NCBI RefSeq assembly: GCF_035582795.1
Contig: NC_134366.1
Location: 7,732,828 to 7,796,827 of the forward strand
Reading direction: 5' to 3'
DNA: 64,000 bases
From: Mycteria americana
Lineage: Eukaryota; Chordata; Aves; Ciconiiformes; Ciconiidae
The number at the start of each line of letters is the position of its first letter. Positions within the stretch are counted from its first letter, which is position 1. Below, in pieces: positions 1-13,900 of the stretch. The notes under the pieces are model-generated. The model made no database searches. It saw only the letters and a program-made list of their open reading frames with translations, and had not been told where the DNA came from. Position numbers and translations under genes: made by a program.

Positions 1-3000
1 GAACAGCCGTGGCTCTAGCTCCTTCCCATGGAAAATTTTTTGGCTCACTGCTGAAAAGGATGAGCACATCTTGTGGGCCACTTCAGAGCAGCAACAGACC
101 TCAGAGTGAGAAACCATCCTTATGACTCAAGGGAAGTTTCTATATTAAATCCACATTGCTCGATTAAGACCTAGCCCACCTCACGCCAGTTGCCCAAGCA
201 CTAATTTCTACTGGTGATTAATCCATTCCCAGTGCTGGGGTACACCACGTGCTGCCTCCCAGAGCTGCTGGGGAGGCTGGTTACACTAACTGCAGAACAT
301 CTCTGCAAACCAAGCAGAGAAAGGATCTTTCAACCCACACCCTCACTGGCAGAATGCATCACCTGTTGCTGGAAATGGGAATCAGCTGCCGGGCGATGGT
401 TTTGGGTTCAACGCCTGGTCTTCATCATGGATGCACCAAGACACAGAGTCTGTGCAGTATCTCTACCAAGGGTGGCCATCCCATGCCCTGACTCACCACC
501 CATCCTGTGCCACGCAACACCTCACGTCGGCCCACGTGGAGTACAGACTCCAAAAAACCTCCTCATGCCTGAGCAAACCCTGTCACAGAATGACGGTTCA
601 GATCTGCCCAGGTTCCCGCTAGGAAAAATAGTTCCTCACCTTGGAGTTGGGACCTGCTGTTCAGGTTTAGCCAAATATTTATTAGCAGCATTACAGAGAT
701 GGATATTGAAAAAACTCTGCAAAAGCTTGTTTTCAGTAATATTCTGTCTAGGGATCAGTATTAGCGCAGCTCATCACACAGCAAGCATCGGACTGAGATG
801 GGGCTTGGATTTCATTATGGAAAACATCAGAAAGCCCGGGGTTTTGGGTGAAATCCTTTCAATTTTCAACTTATTTCAAAAAGGAAGGGTTCTAGTAGGG
901 AAACCTAAGGAGACCTAAGAAAAAGCTGGATGCTGAGGACACCCATCACCCAGACCTAGTTTAGCCATGTTTCCACCGTGCCCATAATGAGTGGAAGGCA
1001 TCTGTGCAAAGGTTCTCACTCCCCTCCCCAGCTGTCAAAGGGGAGTAATTTTGACCTTATTAAACGAGGTTGTGAAGAGTAAGTCAGTATTAGCAAAATG
1101 CTCTGAAGATGAGCAGTACTGATTACATAAGGACTAATTAGAACCTGATGATTTCTCCTTCTCGAGAGGCTACAGCACTGCTAATTAGCAGGCTAAGCCC
1201 AGCAAGCCCGGCTCCATCGTCACCGCCTGCACCGCGCTCCTACCGCGCTGCACAGCAGCCTGCGACATCTGCACGGAGCAGCAGCACTAATTCTTTAGCG
1301 ACAAAGGGGTGAGATTGCACATTTCTTTTAAAGAAGGTGAAAACACAAAAATACGCACCTTGACATAGGCTACCCTTCGCATTTTGGGCTGCTGCCCATC
1401 TTGCACTTCAAAGGAAACTGCTGCAAGCTGGGATGGACCCAGCTGGATGTTTTACATTCACCCCGGCCAGAAACAAGGGTAACTGCGAAAGTTGTCCTTG
1501 ATCACTTCCAGAGCGCAAGTTTGGACACAGACACTTCTCTGTTCAAAGAAACTAGAAAATGGAAAGCCTGAAGTCTTCACCACTGCCTCCAATGCTGCAA
1601 GAACTTCCTCAGAGAAGTCCAATTTCAGCCCACGCTCCCCTGCCCTTGGTTGAGGAACGACATAAGGCTAACGACTTAAGATCCAGATACCACACCACAG
1701 CTACTGCAGACACAAGGGAGCAGTAAAAACACTTTTCCAGCTTTTTTCTTATCCAGCGTGCATTCACCAACCCTTGCCAGAAGCTGGGAAGAGGCGCTAG
1801 GCAGAAGACTCCGCAGACCCAAAGCCGACTGCCTCCAAGCCTTCCCCGTTGTGGAGTTAATCAGGCAGGGATAAACTTTGCTATGCATGGAAACAAGCAC
1901 AAGAGGAAAAAGAAGGATCGCGTATGCACTTTCTGCCTGCAGTCCATCCTCCGCTTGCTGAGCTGCACCTGCCCCACCGCTTTCCTCGCCCTCAGCGTTT
2001 GCATGCATGGCAGGCCGGGAGATGGGCAGCTCAGTCTCCAGGGCTCAGGGTACTGAGAGGTTTCTCAGTATTCACGCAGCAAAGCACGGAGTTGGACAGG
2101 AGCTCAAGCAAGGCAGGACTCATTTCCAGAACAGCACATTTTAAATCCATGCAAGTCAATGGGAATTTAACTTGACTTATGGTACTTAAATTTTGCTCAT
2201 TTCCTCCACAGGAAAAGGATCTTTGCACTTTCCCTTTTGCCAATGATCATCCCTTAAGAATAAGGCTGGGCCCTATTGAGTGTGTATCAAATTTTTTCTA
2301 GCCTGGGCCAGAGAACTTATTTCCTTTGTGACTTACCTTTTAATCCGTGCACCATTTATCGCAATCCTCCAGAAACCTCTGAAGGATCAGGGCAGCTGCC
2401 AGACAAGGCTGTATAAATTCATCAATTCCAGGCAAGCAGCAGTTTGCTAGACACCGATTTCTTGCCTCTGTACATAACATAGGGCTTCCAAGGTTGCCCA
2501 CCACCCCATTTTAGAGCTTACCAGTGAAGAACCTAACCCGTGCCAGCTCTTAAGTCAGTATAGGGAAGCACGAGGCTGCACCAGCCTCTATTAAGACCCC
2601 AACTGCTGGAAGGTGCCATCCTGAGAAGCAGCTGAAAGCTCCACAGAGCAAAGGACAAGTAGTTCACTGATCACGCTCGACTACGCATTTCATAAAACTT
2701 GCACAGAGCTGGTCTTCAGATCTTATTAGCAGAGAAAGGCTTGGATGAGTGGAATAATTTACGTTTCTTACTGGATGAGCCAGCAACAGGAAAGGAAACA
2801 AGGTATGCTGATGAATTTTCAACACTGGTATTCCACAACTTCTACCTTTTGATGTAGACCACACGACATTGCGTCCATGATGCGATACCAAAGAGTCTGG
2901 CCACGCAACAAGTCATCTACCACCTCATGATTAGGCAATGAAAGGTACTACCAAACACATGCATATTGCATCAAGTTCCACAGAAGATCGTTTTCTGAAT

Positions 3001-3917
3001 CCTCAGCAACTTCATTATCAGCCAAATTACGCTTGTTCCAGTGTTGCAGGTTCTTGTGAAGGAAACCTACTGCAGAGCCCCAGCTCAGTCTGGTTCTGAA
3101 ATGAAAGCCTGTACGGGTTTCCCAGAACGAGCACTCCAACCTTTGCTGAACCTCAGCGATCTATCGTGTGTGACCAGCAACCAGCCACAGAAGCTGTATT
3201 TGGCACAAGGCATCAAAATTCAGATAACAAAGAAGCTTTCAGAAACTTTGGGAAATACCCTAAATGGAGGGAAAAAGGCAACATTTTTGCCAAGAAGCTA
3301 GTTCATCTAGTGGTGACCAAAGAAAATATTAAGTTTTTCTATGTACTCAGTTAATTGAGGGGTTTAGACAAACTTCTATATAATATGAGGGAACCACTGT
3401 ACAAGAAATGAAGAGATGAGACATGCTGAATTTGTATCTTTTAGCACAGACCAAAATGCAAAAGCTAATTCTGGCTGCAAAAACATTGCAAGTTTCCCTT
3501 CCATTTTACTCCTGCTGGAAATCAAGTTTTCAAATAGACACAAAAATGCATGAGAAACACCTCACATTTAATTAACTGTTCCCCAAATCACCCTCGTTTG
3601 GTTTTGTTGTTGTTTTGGGGTTTGTTTCATTTTGAAATACAAAGTAGGTCAACTGCACTTTTTAAAAAAAAAATATATAGTTGAAATAGTTTGTTTCCAG
3701 ACTTAAGAGATTAAAGGCTTGTTAAAGCCTCTAGTCCAAAAGCCAAGCAAACACTTGCAACTGGTTAGGTGAAGCTGCCAGAGCCGCACTGAGACGCTGA
3801 CACTGTGAACGGCCAGGTGCCAGGAGACCACTCACCTCTACCAACCAGTGCTGTCCAGATGCAGAAGTACAGAAATGCACGATAAACAATCCACATTAAT
3901 TTGTTCAGGACGTGCAA
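1..3917. other. intergenic region downstream of RHEB
   Basis: No gene can be supported here. In human the next gene beyond RHEB is CRYGN, but no crystallin-like exon was recognised. One open frame on the plus strand (about 214-918) is unusually long for non-coding DNA but has no recognisable domain (see findings). Otherwise there are only short chance ORFs and A/T-rich tracts such as the one near 3661-3677. A further TTTATT (minus-strand AATAAA) at 3918-3923 could be a distal RHEB polyadenylation signal, so the rightmost part may be transcribed. Confidence 0.6.
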
Positions 3918-3923
3918 TTTATT
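3918..3923 (-). terminator. RHEB: possible distal RHEB polyadenylation signal
   Basis: The plus strand reads TTTATT, so the minus strand reads AATAAA, about 0.9 kb past the RHEB stop codon. The sequence alone does not show whether it is used. A nearer AATAAA at 4412-4417 is the simpler choice. Confidence 0.3.
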
Positions 3924-4394
3924 TTAAATGACATTTTTGTTTTCTTAGCAAGTCTATGCTTGTGACCTGGATAAATCCACTCCGTCCTGAAAGCGTTCCT
4001 AGTTACAAGTCCATGTGAACAGTCTGTAGCGCAGGCGTACACCGGCCCATTGCTTGGGACAGATCTGCGTACTCTGTACTCCGTAACTCTTAGTTACGGA
4101 GGAAAAATACAGTGCGGGTTGTCTGACTGAAAACCCAAGCCTTCCCTTCCAAATCAAAGGTGTCCCTTGTGCCTCCTTCCCATGAACGGGCACAAAGCAC
4201 GGCTGAGCTGCTCGGCCAGCCTCGAGTTCTAGTAGCAAAAATGGTTCAGATGGCTCACAAACAACTTCCCAAACAACAGTCAAACAATCCAATGGCTCCA
4301 AGGATCTCACACCTCCTCTTAAGGTCAGCAGGTGAACATCTTTCACAAAAAGAAGTTGATATGGAGTAATCAACAAAAAAATTATAAACAGAAC

Positions 4395-4814
4395 ATAAGG
4401 TTTGCAGCTATTTTATTTACAAGTATACATTTAACACAAAGAAACACTGATATCCAAGCCTAGTTAATAGTAGTGTAACAATATGCATCATTTTGATGAT
4501 TATTCTAACCAACAAACTACACTGAAAAATTAATGCCAGTAAAATTCTTGGTCATAATATTAAGAAATACAATATATAAATTGAAAATATGATTGCTTAA
4601 AATTTGAAAATGGAAGTGAAGCCATTTGCACAGGAGTCAGAGTTTAACATAATCGGAAGGGAAAGGCTCCAAACCAACTGTTTATCTTTCAGGTTAACAG
4701 AAGAAAAAAAATAAAAATAAAAAAAAAGAAGCATAGTTTATCCTTAAAGATAATGGGCAGTTTTGCTTCTTCAGGTAGAATGTATTCCCAGTGTTTTCAG
4801 GTTTTGCAGTGGAA
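4395..4814 (-). other. RHEB: RHEB 3' UTR (proximal form)
   Basis: AT-rich sequence follows the RHEB TAA stop (4815-4817) and runs to about 20 nt past the AATAAA at 4412-4417. It holds an A-rich tract near 4705-4730 (a U-rich tract in the mRNA). Short open frames in it look like chance. The 3' end is inferred from the signal position only; a longer form ending near 3.9 kb is possible. Confidence 0.5.
4412..4417 (-). terminator. RHEB: candidate RHEB polyadenylation signal AATAAA
   Basis: This is the first canonical AATAAA on the minus strand after the RHEB stop codon, about 400 nt downstream of it. No closer canonical hexamer was seen. Confidence 0.5.
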
Positions 4815-4907
4815 TTACATTACTGAGCATGAAGACTTCCCTTGTGAAGCTGCCCCATCGATTTTTTCTGCCTCCAAAATTATCCTCTTAAAAACATCAA
4901 CGGCAGT
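4815..4907 (-). CDS. RHEB: RHEB coding exon 8 (C-terminus, CAAX box)
   Basis: Encodes residues 155-184: [18 protein letters not shown], then the hypervariable tail ending SSCSVM and TAA. The acceptor is cag before ACTGCC. CSVM is the prenylation box. Relative to human RHEB, Lys replaces Arg in VFKRI and Ile replaces Met in EKID, both conservative. Confidence 0.97.
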   Translation of the reverse strand, partial: TAVDVFKRIILEAEKIDGAASQGKSSCSVM

Positions 4908-7900
4908 CTGCAAAGAGACAGTACAAGATTAGTAGGTAAGAAGAAACTGCCCACTTACTGAAAAAATAGTAATAGAAAATGTTAGCAGTTCTACTGGCTA
5001 CACCATCAGATAAATGCACATCCAACACTGATTCCAAAATCAAAGAGGGAAAATATAGTAATTTCAGTTTTGAACACAACCTTTTGGATGAAAAGTGTAT
5101 CCCCCTTCTCCACAGCAATCCTCAACTATTTTCTCTATCACTGCAGGGAAGGCAAGTTTGAACTGAGCCATACTCACAACAGAGTAATAGAATAACTATA
5201 ATTCAGCTTTATTTTAAATAGTGAGCTTGTGCTGAGTGACTGACAGCATTGAAGATTTTGACGCTGTGCTGCTCTAGAGAATAAACCAATTCATCTCCTC
5301 TAAGTAATCTTTAAGATTCCAAGTAATTACAGAAGGCAGCAGATTTTTCAGCTCTAAACACTAACTTTGCACGGCCCAATATGACTGTTACTTTAATATT
5401 CTTGATTTTCTCATCTTACCTACAGGTAAGACCAGTATGAGACACAGTGCAAGAATACAAGGAGAAAACACGAGCCAAACTAGCCACTGTCTAATATTAA
5501 GCCGTATCCTTTGATAAAGTTCTTCTGACAGAAAGAGGTTTTATATTTTCAACAGCTTCAACTATAGATAGCCATCGCTAACATGGTCAGGCTCACACAA
5601 ACATCCTAGCTCACTGCGTGGAACGTACAGGATTATAACAGTCCTCTGCAAAATCGCGAGCCACACAAGCACTATGGATCCCTTCACTCCTCCGAGGGAA
5701 GGCGGCCAAGTACTCTCAGAGTAGGAGTCACTTGTTCTGCTATCAACTCCGCTTGGCCTACGCCGAGTCTCCTCCCTCCGCACCGAGCATAAAGCAGCCT
5801 GGTGAAAAAGGCCGAAACTCCAGGTGATGAAACAGAGCGCTTGGGCTCAGAAGGGCGATACTTCCCCCGACACACACATCCTAGTGAGTTCCTAGTGAGT
5901 ACAAGTTAAAAGTCTTCAGATGGAAAGATAAACTTATTTTCATGGGAAATTGTAACTGAATCAGAGACACTAAGAAGGGATGTCAGACCACTTGAGTGAT
6001 TCAGGAGATTTTTATGGAAGAATTCGATTAAGCGTAGATAGGTTTTTGGTGGGGGTTGGTTTGTTTTTGAAAGATACTGAAAGATGGGGAGAGTAAGGTG
6101 TCTGGGACAATATCATGAATGCTATTTGCAGTAAGTACCTTACACAGTTAATCTGGTATTTTCAGGATTCACTTAGTTTGAAGGGTTTCAAAATGGTACA
6201 CTACCCTCCATCAGAATATGCAGAAACTACAACTACAAGATGCAGCATCTGAGCTTGCCTAGAAATAATTAAAGAAGAATAAATCTGCACTACAGTCAAG
6301 GACAATTCTACAGTGCTTTTCTCCTCTATGGTATTTTCAAGCTGCAGATTCCCCATGTGATCAGTACTTCAGCATGTGAATCTTCAACTTGGAAATGGTC
6401 TCCCGATCATCTCAGACATGCCATTTTAAGTTTATCTAACCTCTAGCCATCCGTTTCATGAATTCCAAGCATACGCTCCTTAAGAAGGAAAGTATATTCA
6501 TTATATAAAAGCAGTCACATTACGAAAGAGGATAAAAAGGGGGTTTTGTTGGTTTTAATCAGCAGGCTGAAGAGCAGCCTGTGATTTATGACTATGTGTT
6601 CTGACCTGACAGATGTTTTTCCGCCTCCACAAGGTATAATTCTTAATTGGATCACTTCCGAATTAATCCCATCGACTAAAGTAGCCCCACAACAATCTTA
6701 AAGCAATCTTAACAAGATTAGACTGAATTTTGAAGTCTCCCATATTTATACTGTTCGTGCACAGTACTTCTCTGGAACTATTTAAAATAATTCATCAGGT
6801 GGAAATAGAGTATTTCTCCGTATAATGAAGTTTCCCTGCAATCCCAACTGACTCTGACAGAAGTGGCTCATTAGTCCAGTCCTATTCAATACATTTCCTG
6901 GGGAAATTAGACTCCAGAACCATGGTCAGGACTGCAATTGCTATCAAACTGGTGCCACTAATGAAGAGTTTCCCTTAATCAAAACGTGGCGATATACCAA
7001 TTTAGAAATATATTGTACCAATGTTTCCCTATTTGGAGTTGACATTTTCAATGGTTTCATTTTAATGCACAAGTTCTTTATACCTCTGCTTCAAAGCATC
7101 TATTAAAAAAACCCCAACCAACTGCTACAACTTATTCTGTCAACCAAGAAGCTGTACATTCTCTGTCAAAGATGTGCTATTTGAAACACTCAGATGTAGG
7201 AGTTCACAGGGCTTTTTAATTCATTTCACAGAAAATATGTATTCACAGAGGTTTAATCACTGTCCTACACTTAACCCTTAGGAATTTGTAATTCAGCCCA
7301 AATACGCCGAAGTATTTCAGAATGAGCTTTTAAACAACACAAGAAGCTGTGTTTTGTGACAAGGAATAAAGAACGCAGCCAGACTTTATACGCATCTGTC
7401 TCCATATGGTCCAATTATAGGATGTGGGTCACACCTAGCCTACAGAAAGCCATCTGGCTTTCTTCTACCTTTCTCCCCTAAGGAAACAAAATAGATGTCA
7501 GCCTGGGCAATGCATGCTGCCTGCTAGCTTAGCACCGTGCAAGACACCAGCAGCTCGACCGCTTGTGCAGATGTGCCCCTTGGTGCGAGCGGGACAGACA
7601 GCTCAGGAGGTGCAATTCTCTCTGCACACAAGCAGGGAGTTGGGAACACGATGCCAGGAAGGTGCAAACACCCAAATCCAGCCCACAGCCTCCAGAGTCG
7701 GCTCGTCCTTTGGTATGCCGTATTTTTCAACTATGCAACTGTTCTATTATTGCAAAGAGAAAACTCTCAACTGCTCATACTACTAGTTTATCTTGGCACA
7801 GAACTGGGCAAAGGAACTTGAACAACAGTCAGGTAAGGAAGAGAGGTTTTCACCCCTTCATCCTTTGCTAGTCCAAACACATTCTCCCAGGTAAGTATTT

Positions 7901-10900
7901 CAGACCCCTGGAGGGGGGGGGCTCAGATCCCAAACTGCTCTGAAGCATGGACTGAGCACTGCATTGTCTGAGCTTGACGATTAAGTTACTCTTGAAAAGG
8001 AAGCAATGCCCAAGCAATTGCTTTTTAAGAGAGCTCTGTTTTGGCAAGAAGTAGATTTTTTGCTGCTACTTCGCCCCTTCTAAAACAAATTTATCTAATG
8101 AATTTTGCGTAACTTGATGAACACAATTTGGCTGCTCATTACTCCCTAAATGCTTCCAGTAAAAGTTGGCTCCCAGCTTCAACTGGGTTTAAGACCAGTT
8201 TGGATTCTGGTTGTATTTCAAACAGTTACCATTTATTGTACTGGGATTAAGATGAAGTACTATACTATGGCTTAGGTGAAAACATAGGGAATTCCACAAG
8301 AAAGGCTCAAAGCTCCTGAAGGTAGCCAAAGCAGTTCAACATATCTAGTAATAATTAAGCAGCTTGAGAAAATATGACAATAATAGCCCAGCAGTAATCT
8401 AAAAGACATCTTTTCCATTAAGTCTCCGAATTGCCTTCTCAAAGCCCAGAGATTTCCCTAGATGACTGATACATTGCTGATATGCAGGCTCCTCCGAAAG
8501 CCCTACCAGGTCACCCTTGTCTGGATGAGCTGATACATAGCCTCAAATATATTTGACCTTGGGAACTCTTGCCAGCCGCTCCCATTTATCCTCACCGCAG
8601 CTTTGATCTTTGCCTCTCTTGCCTTCCATCTATGCAAAGTCATGCTATTTCTGGAATGTGGTATCTTTTGGTAACTCCTGGCAGAATAGGACTAGTTTGC
8701 TGAAGTTAAACTATAGAACTATTTCAGTTGCCCAATATAGGAGGCTATGCTCCTAGGACTCTCACAGATGCTCCAAAAAGTTTTTTTTTTGTTGTTTTCT
8801 TTTTGTTTGTTTTTTTTGTTTGTTTGTTTGTTTTGGGGTTTTTTTTGGTGGCCAAAGCAGGAAGGGAGAAGACTCAATGCTCTCTCACTCCCTTTTAGGG
8901 GGAAAGGAGCCTTTGTTATCAGAAACTGTTATAGGGAACACCTTCTCTGGTTTCAGCAGTTCCTTGTGAACAGAGCTGTTATAAAGGATAGACCACATAG
9001 CTGATTGAGTTTGGTCTAACCCCTGTAGCAAGACCTACTCTCCTTGCTGCTGTGAAGCACATCACATACCAAACCAATTTCAGACCAGCACACTAGAAAT
9101 TGTCATACTTTTGCTCCACGTCCATCAAATACAGATGGCTAGGTTTCAGAGAGAAAGGATTAACAGACTTCCCCCCAGCCAGGAAGGTTTGAGCTCTCTG
9201 CTGAAGTTCTTAAGCTCTAAATTCCCAGTCCAGTCCAGCTCATCCCTTTAAGCATCAAATTAGCTTTCTGTAAAGCAAACAGAATCTGAAGCAGTTTTGG
9301 AAGGAGTTCAGACTTAATCTTGATAGGCAAGTTACATTTGCTGTACCAAGCCAGTACAGGGGAAGATTTCGATGAACCTCCAAGAAAGAAGTGCTGACAG
9401 ACTTCTCTTTCCAGTGATGTTGACCTACATAAGGTGAACATTCAGTACCAGGAGAACACCACCACGCCTTGTTACTAAGTTCAAAATAAACCCTTTTTCC
9501 CTCCAAACCGGCGACAGTTTCAGAGTAAGAGAAGATATCCTGTCTTGATAGAGGTCTATATATCAGCTGTTTTGATCCCATCAAATTAGGATTTGCAGGG
9601 GGGAAAAAAAAAAAAAAGCTTGAGTTCAGAAGTGCTCCTGGGCTAACTCATAGGAAGGGATGCTACAATGGCTGGTGTCTCCTGTGCCTTCTAGCACCTC
9701 ACAGCTCTAGGCTCCACACTTTGCTCTCAAAGCTCAATCTTTCACCTCTTCAGAGGTGAGCATTCCTCCACAACCATTTGCAAGAAGACTAAGGCAGCTG
9801 CCCCAGTTTTAGGCTCCTTCACACTTTCTTCTGTACATCCCAGGCCTCCGAAGGAAGCATGCCAGAGAGCCTGAAAGATGGTCACATGCTGTGGGCACCC
9901 ATCTCAGAAGTGACATATGATCTCCCAAACTTCTGAAGCCAGACAAATTTACCAAGTGTATTATGTAAGAGGCATGAAGGAGGAATTCATGTTCAAGCAC
10001 CTGTTTCTAGCAACCTGCATCTGACTCCAGAGGGACAGAATTTACAGCGACCTGTGATCGCTATCCTGAAGGAACCTGCTGAGAGGAAGACCTGGTAAGA
10101 ACAACTTTGACAGCAAGAATGAATACAACTTCTGATTTTTTGTGGGATTTGTACAGGACTGTACAGAATTTTGAATATCTGACATACAATTGTCATTCTG
10201 ATTTCCCTGAAGGCTACGAAGTTTGCTATATAAATTTCAGCTGGCAGCATAACTTGATACAGATAGCCTGAGCCTAAGGAAGAGACACAAATATATGGCA
10301 GTCAATGGGTCTTTGTTAGTGCAGCAATTTAATATGCAAGACATGCCAAGCATCATATAAAGCTTGTAGCTTCTTTGCATAAATATACCCAATTTTTTTC
10401 TTCTTGAACCAAGAACAATACAAACTTCAGAGAAGTTATCAGTAAGATATTCTGCTAGATATGAATTGCTACACTGTTACACATTGTGAACATATTGCAA
10501 AAGAAAAAGAGTACAGGCAATAGTTTTGCCTAATCCAGAAGTATTAAGTTGTTTTAAGGGGTGGGGTGTCGGAAATCAGATGTTTTTAACTGGTTTATTC
10601 TTTACACTGTCAGTTTAGTTTCCTTGGGTATGCATTTGAAGCTCTCCAGCATACAGAGAAGATATTGAGAAATGTCATGTTTTCATCATGCCCAATTTTG
10701 ACAAGGTTAATGCAAGTCTTAGCCAGAAACAGAAGTACCAATAAACTAACTCCAAGTATTCCATATCTGGAGAAAAAAAAAATCCAGGTTTTTCTTCCAG
10801 GGAAAATCCAACTTTACTCAAGTAACTTGTAGAATAACTTGAGTAACTTGTAGAGTAACTTGTAGACAACAGACATCGGACAAAAGCTATTTGTTTTGAT

Positions 10901-13900
10901 TCTGGGGACAGGGGAGAGGGAAAGAGAGGCTGCTTAAACAGGTCCTGTCCTAGCTACAGGATTGCCCTTTTGATTATGCTGATGTTATCAAGGAGGCCAA
11001 GGATGTGATATGCTTGGTTAAATATGAGACAATGCAAGCGTTTTTTCTGTATAAGGACTCATTTGTTTGAAACTAGCCTGACAATGTCCTTTTGACCTTA
11101 TCATATGTCTGTATTTTCAAAAAGCAAAAGCTTTGACACTGTTGAGACCTACAGAGAAAAATAGAAAGAAAAAAAAAAAAAAGAGGAAAAAAAGATGCGC
11201 CTCCCCACCCCCCAAACTGCAGCAGTTCTCCATTACTTCAAGCCCAAACTAGGAGGCTCTTGTAGCTTAGATACGCAAGGTGTCAAATCAACGACAAAGT
11301 ATTATTAACAGCCACAGGAACAAATTCAAATACCAGAACGTATTTAGGAGGCATTTTAAAGAAAGTTAGTTAGAGCAACCAAGAATAAGATGTTATTTAA
11401 CATGTAACTAAACACTTTCTTTCTGTGACAGAAAACGAACAAGTATAAATGTGTGCGGGTTATATTGAGTCAGATTGTGCAACCTCACTACAGCTGTACC
11501 ACAGTAGTGTCTGACAGCCTCAGCTGTATTCTAACATTTTTCTGTTGGTTTTTCAGTTTTGTTTGGTGGTTTTTTGTTGTTTTTTTTTGTTTTGGTTTTT
11601 GTTTGTTTGTTTGTTTTTTTCCCCCATGGACCCACAAAACGATTATTCCCCACATTAGGGAGGCCAAGCCTTACCTAGCACTTTAAAACACGAGGTTCGT
11701 CCCCATATACCAACTCACTCCTCTGCAACTGCAATGACCTCCTATTTAAGGTAACCGCAGCAGATCACAGACCCTGTTCCACCCACCACGCACATCTGAG
11801 TTTTAGTTTGTCACTAACTGTTCTGCTATGTTCAGTGAAGCTTAACTTTCAGTTCTTCACTTCCTCCTTCCATTTACAGTTGCATGGAAGAACTCGTATA
11901 CATAAACCTGAATGCAGACAGTCATTTTGTTTCCAGCCATCTACACAAAATACTTGTAGAGTACATGCAAATATTTTAGCTTCCTTTATTATGTGAAACT
12001 GAGTCATTCCATTACATTGCTATTCAAATAAAGTGAGTCTTAAATCCATTACCTGATTTTCTTTAGCAGAAGATTCCAAGAAAGCTGCATTCCAGGACTC
12101 TGCTAAAGCTTTCCCTTCTTCATAGCTGATCACCCTGACCAAAGAAAAAAAAAGTATGTTTCTTTATAACTTGCAAAAGAATTGGAATATGATACGTCAG
12201 GAAAGTCCTCAGAGTACTGAAGCACATAAATGCTTGTAATAGGAATGTTTTGTGAAGTCTGATCCAGAGCATTTGCTTTTGGCTGCTGGCAAGTAAGTGT
12301 ATTTGTACTGGGCCAGGTAAAACTGCTATGTGACCCAGAAGCGCAGTTGTCCCAAAGCATTGCTTTGTTTTCATAATCTGTAATATAATCTGGTATTTTA
12401 CAGTTGTGAAAAATACACTTCTGTTACTTGTTTAAAAAAAAAAAAAAAAAGTGTTAAATGACCGTCCCTGGAACCTTATAGCAAAAGTCAACATTACAAC
12501 AAAAGTTCATGGCTCCTAGTTCACATTCTGGACACAATTCCTTTGCCAGTACCTTATTTTAACCTACAATTTGATTTTAGTTACGGAAAGCCAAGAACAA
12601 AACTAGCGCGTTGAAGCCACAGGAATGCCGGCTGCTGTCTTGCATTTCACACATACTGGAGTTCACATACCGTTCCATATGCAGGTCTTTTTTATTTCCA
12701 ACCAGCATAATGGGTATTCTGTGAAAGAAAGTTCAGAACTTCAGAACAGTTATAGTATACTGAACAAAGTACTAGTAACATGCCTGCAATGAAATGAGAT
12801 GAAAGTGTCACTACTTACTGGACTTTTCCCACCATATCCAATAACTTGCCATGGATAACTTTTATCACTTCAAAACTGCAAAATAAAGGGATGAAGTCAC
12901 ACATGCACTCCAATGTTTATCCTTAATACCCAATACACAAGCAATTAAATGCATATGTAGATTGCTGTGTTTAAAATTTACGTAGAGTGGCAGAACTACA
13001 AAGATGCTGAAAGTCTTACTGATTTGTGTACAACAGACAAAATGGTCCTACAAGCAGCAAAGACTAGCTTATGCCTACCATTATAGCCTCCCCGGTTATG
13101 ATACTTGCAGAAATAAATAACGTTACCCAGGACTGATGCATCTACCATAGGATCACTAAAAGCCCCTCCCACCTCCCATCTGGCTTGTATCTGCAGTAAG
13201 ATATTTAACTGCTACAGTCCAACAACTCTGGATGAGCATGTCAAATTAAAGCAGTTTCAAAGAGAGTATTTAGTTAAGCACACTTCATCTTGAAAGAATA
13301 CATTAGTTTTTAAGAACACTTAGTGCATATAGAATTCTTTAATTTTATTTATGTGAAAGCCAAAAGAAGCCTAAATTCTAATTTTCCGTGGAAAGTGAGT
13401 AAATTTATCTGCAAGATGGTATAGAAACAGTGGTTATTCAAATACTTGTCTGTTCACCTACCATGAAGGTGAAGTTTGGATGACGGGAGGTAAGAAGCAG
13501 TACTGTGAAATACCAAGAAGCCAAAAACCTCACTAACAAAATCCACTGCATTTGACATTTAGCACTTTTGAGAACAAGCTATAAACAGGGCTGAAGAGCA
13601 GATGTTGTGCTCCTCTAATTACAGTATGGAAAAAATGCTGGTACATGAAATGCACAATTCAGATTTGTTTTAAGAGAGAGGCACAGGTTCACAGACGAGA
13701 CACACAACTATACCACAAAAAAGGGACCGAAACTTTTCCAACTTCCAAGGTTGTTAGCTACAGGCAGTGTCTTGACTTGCACTGCATTTCAATTAGAATT
13801 GAAACTCTTAAAAATAGAGCAGCACTCAAACACACTTCCAACTCAGAGCTCTCAAAGAACTGGTGCCTACAAACACTATTCAAGCTATTTGAATCATGAA

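Larger units (their letters stand above)
4908..12052 (-). other. RHEB: RHEB intron 7
   Basis: 7.1-kb intron from donor CAG/gtaatg to acceptor ttgcag. It holds only AT-rich unique sequence, a G9 run near 7913, a T/GTTT-rich tract at 8781-8847, a small minisatellite at 10821-10866, an A14 run at 11169-11182 and another T-rich tract at 11547-11625. No exon-like or RNA-gene signal was recognised. Confidence 0.9.

Noticed and set aside
1-3917. CRYGN, expected next gene by human synteny
   Set aside because: No Greek-key crystallin motif or exon was found on either strand. It may lie beyond the left edge or be absent.
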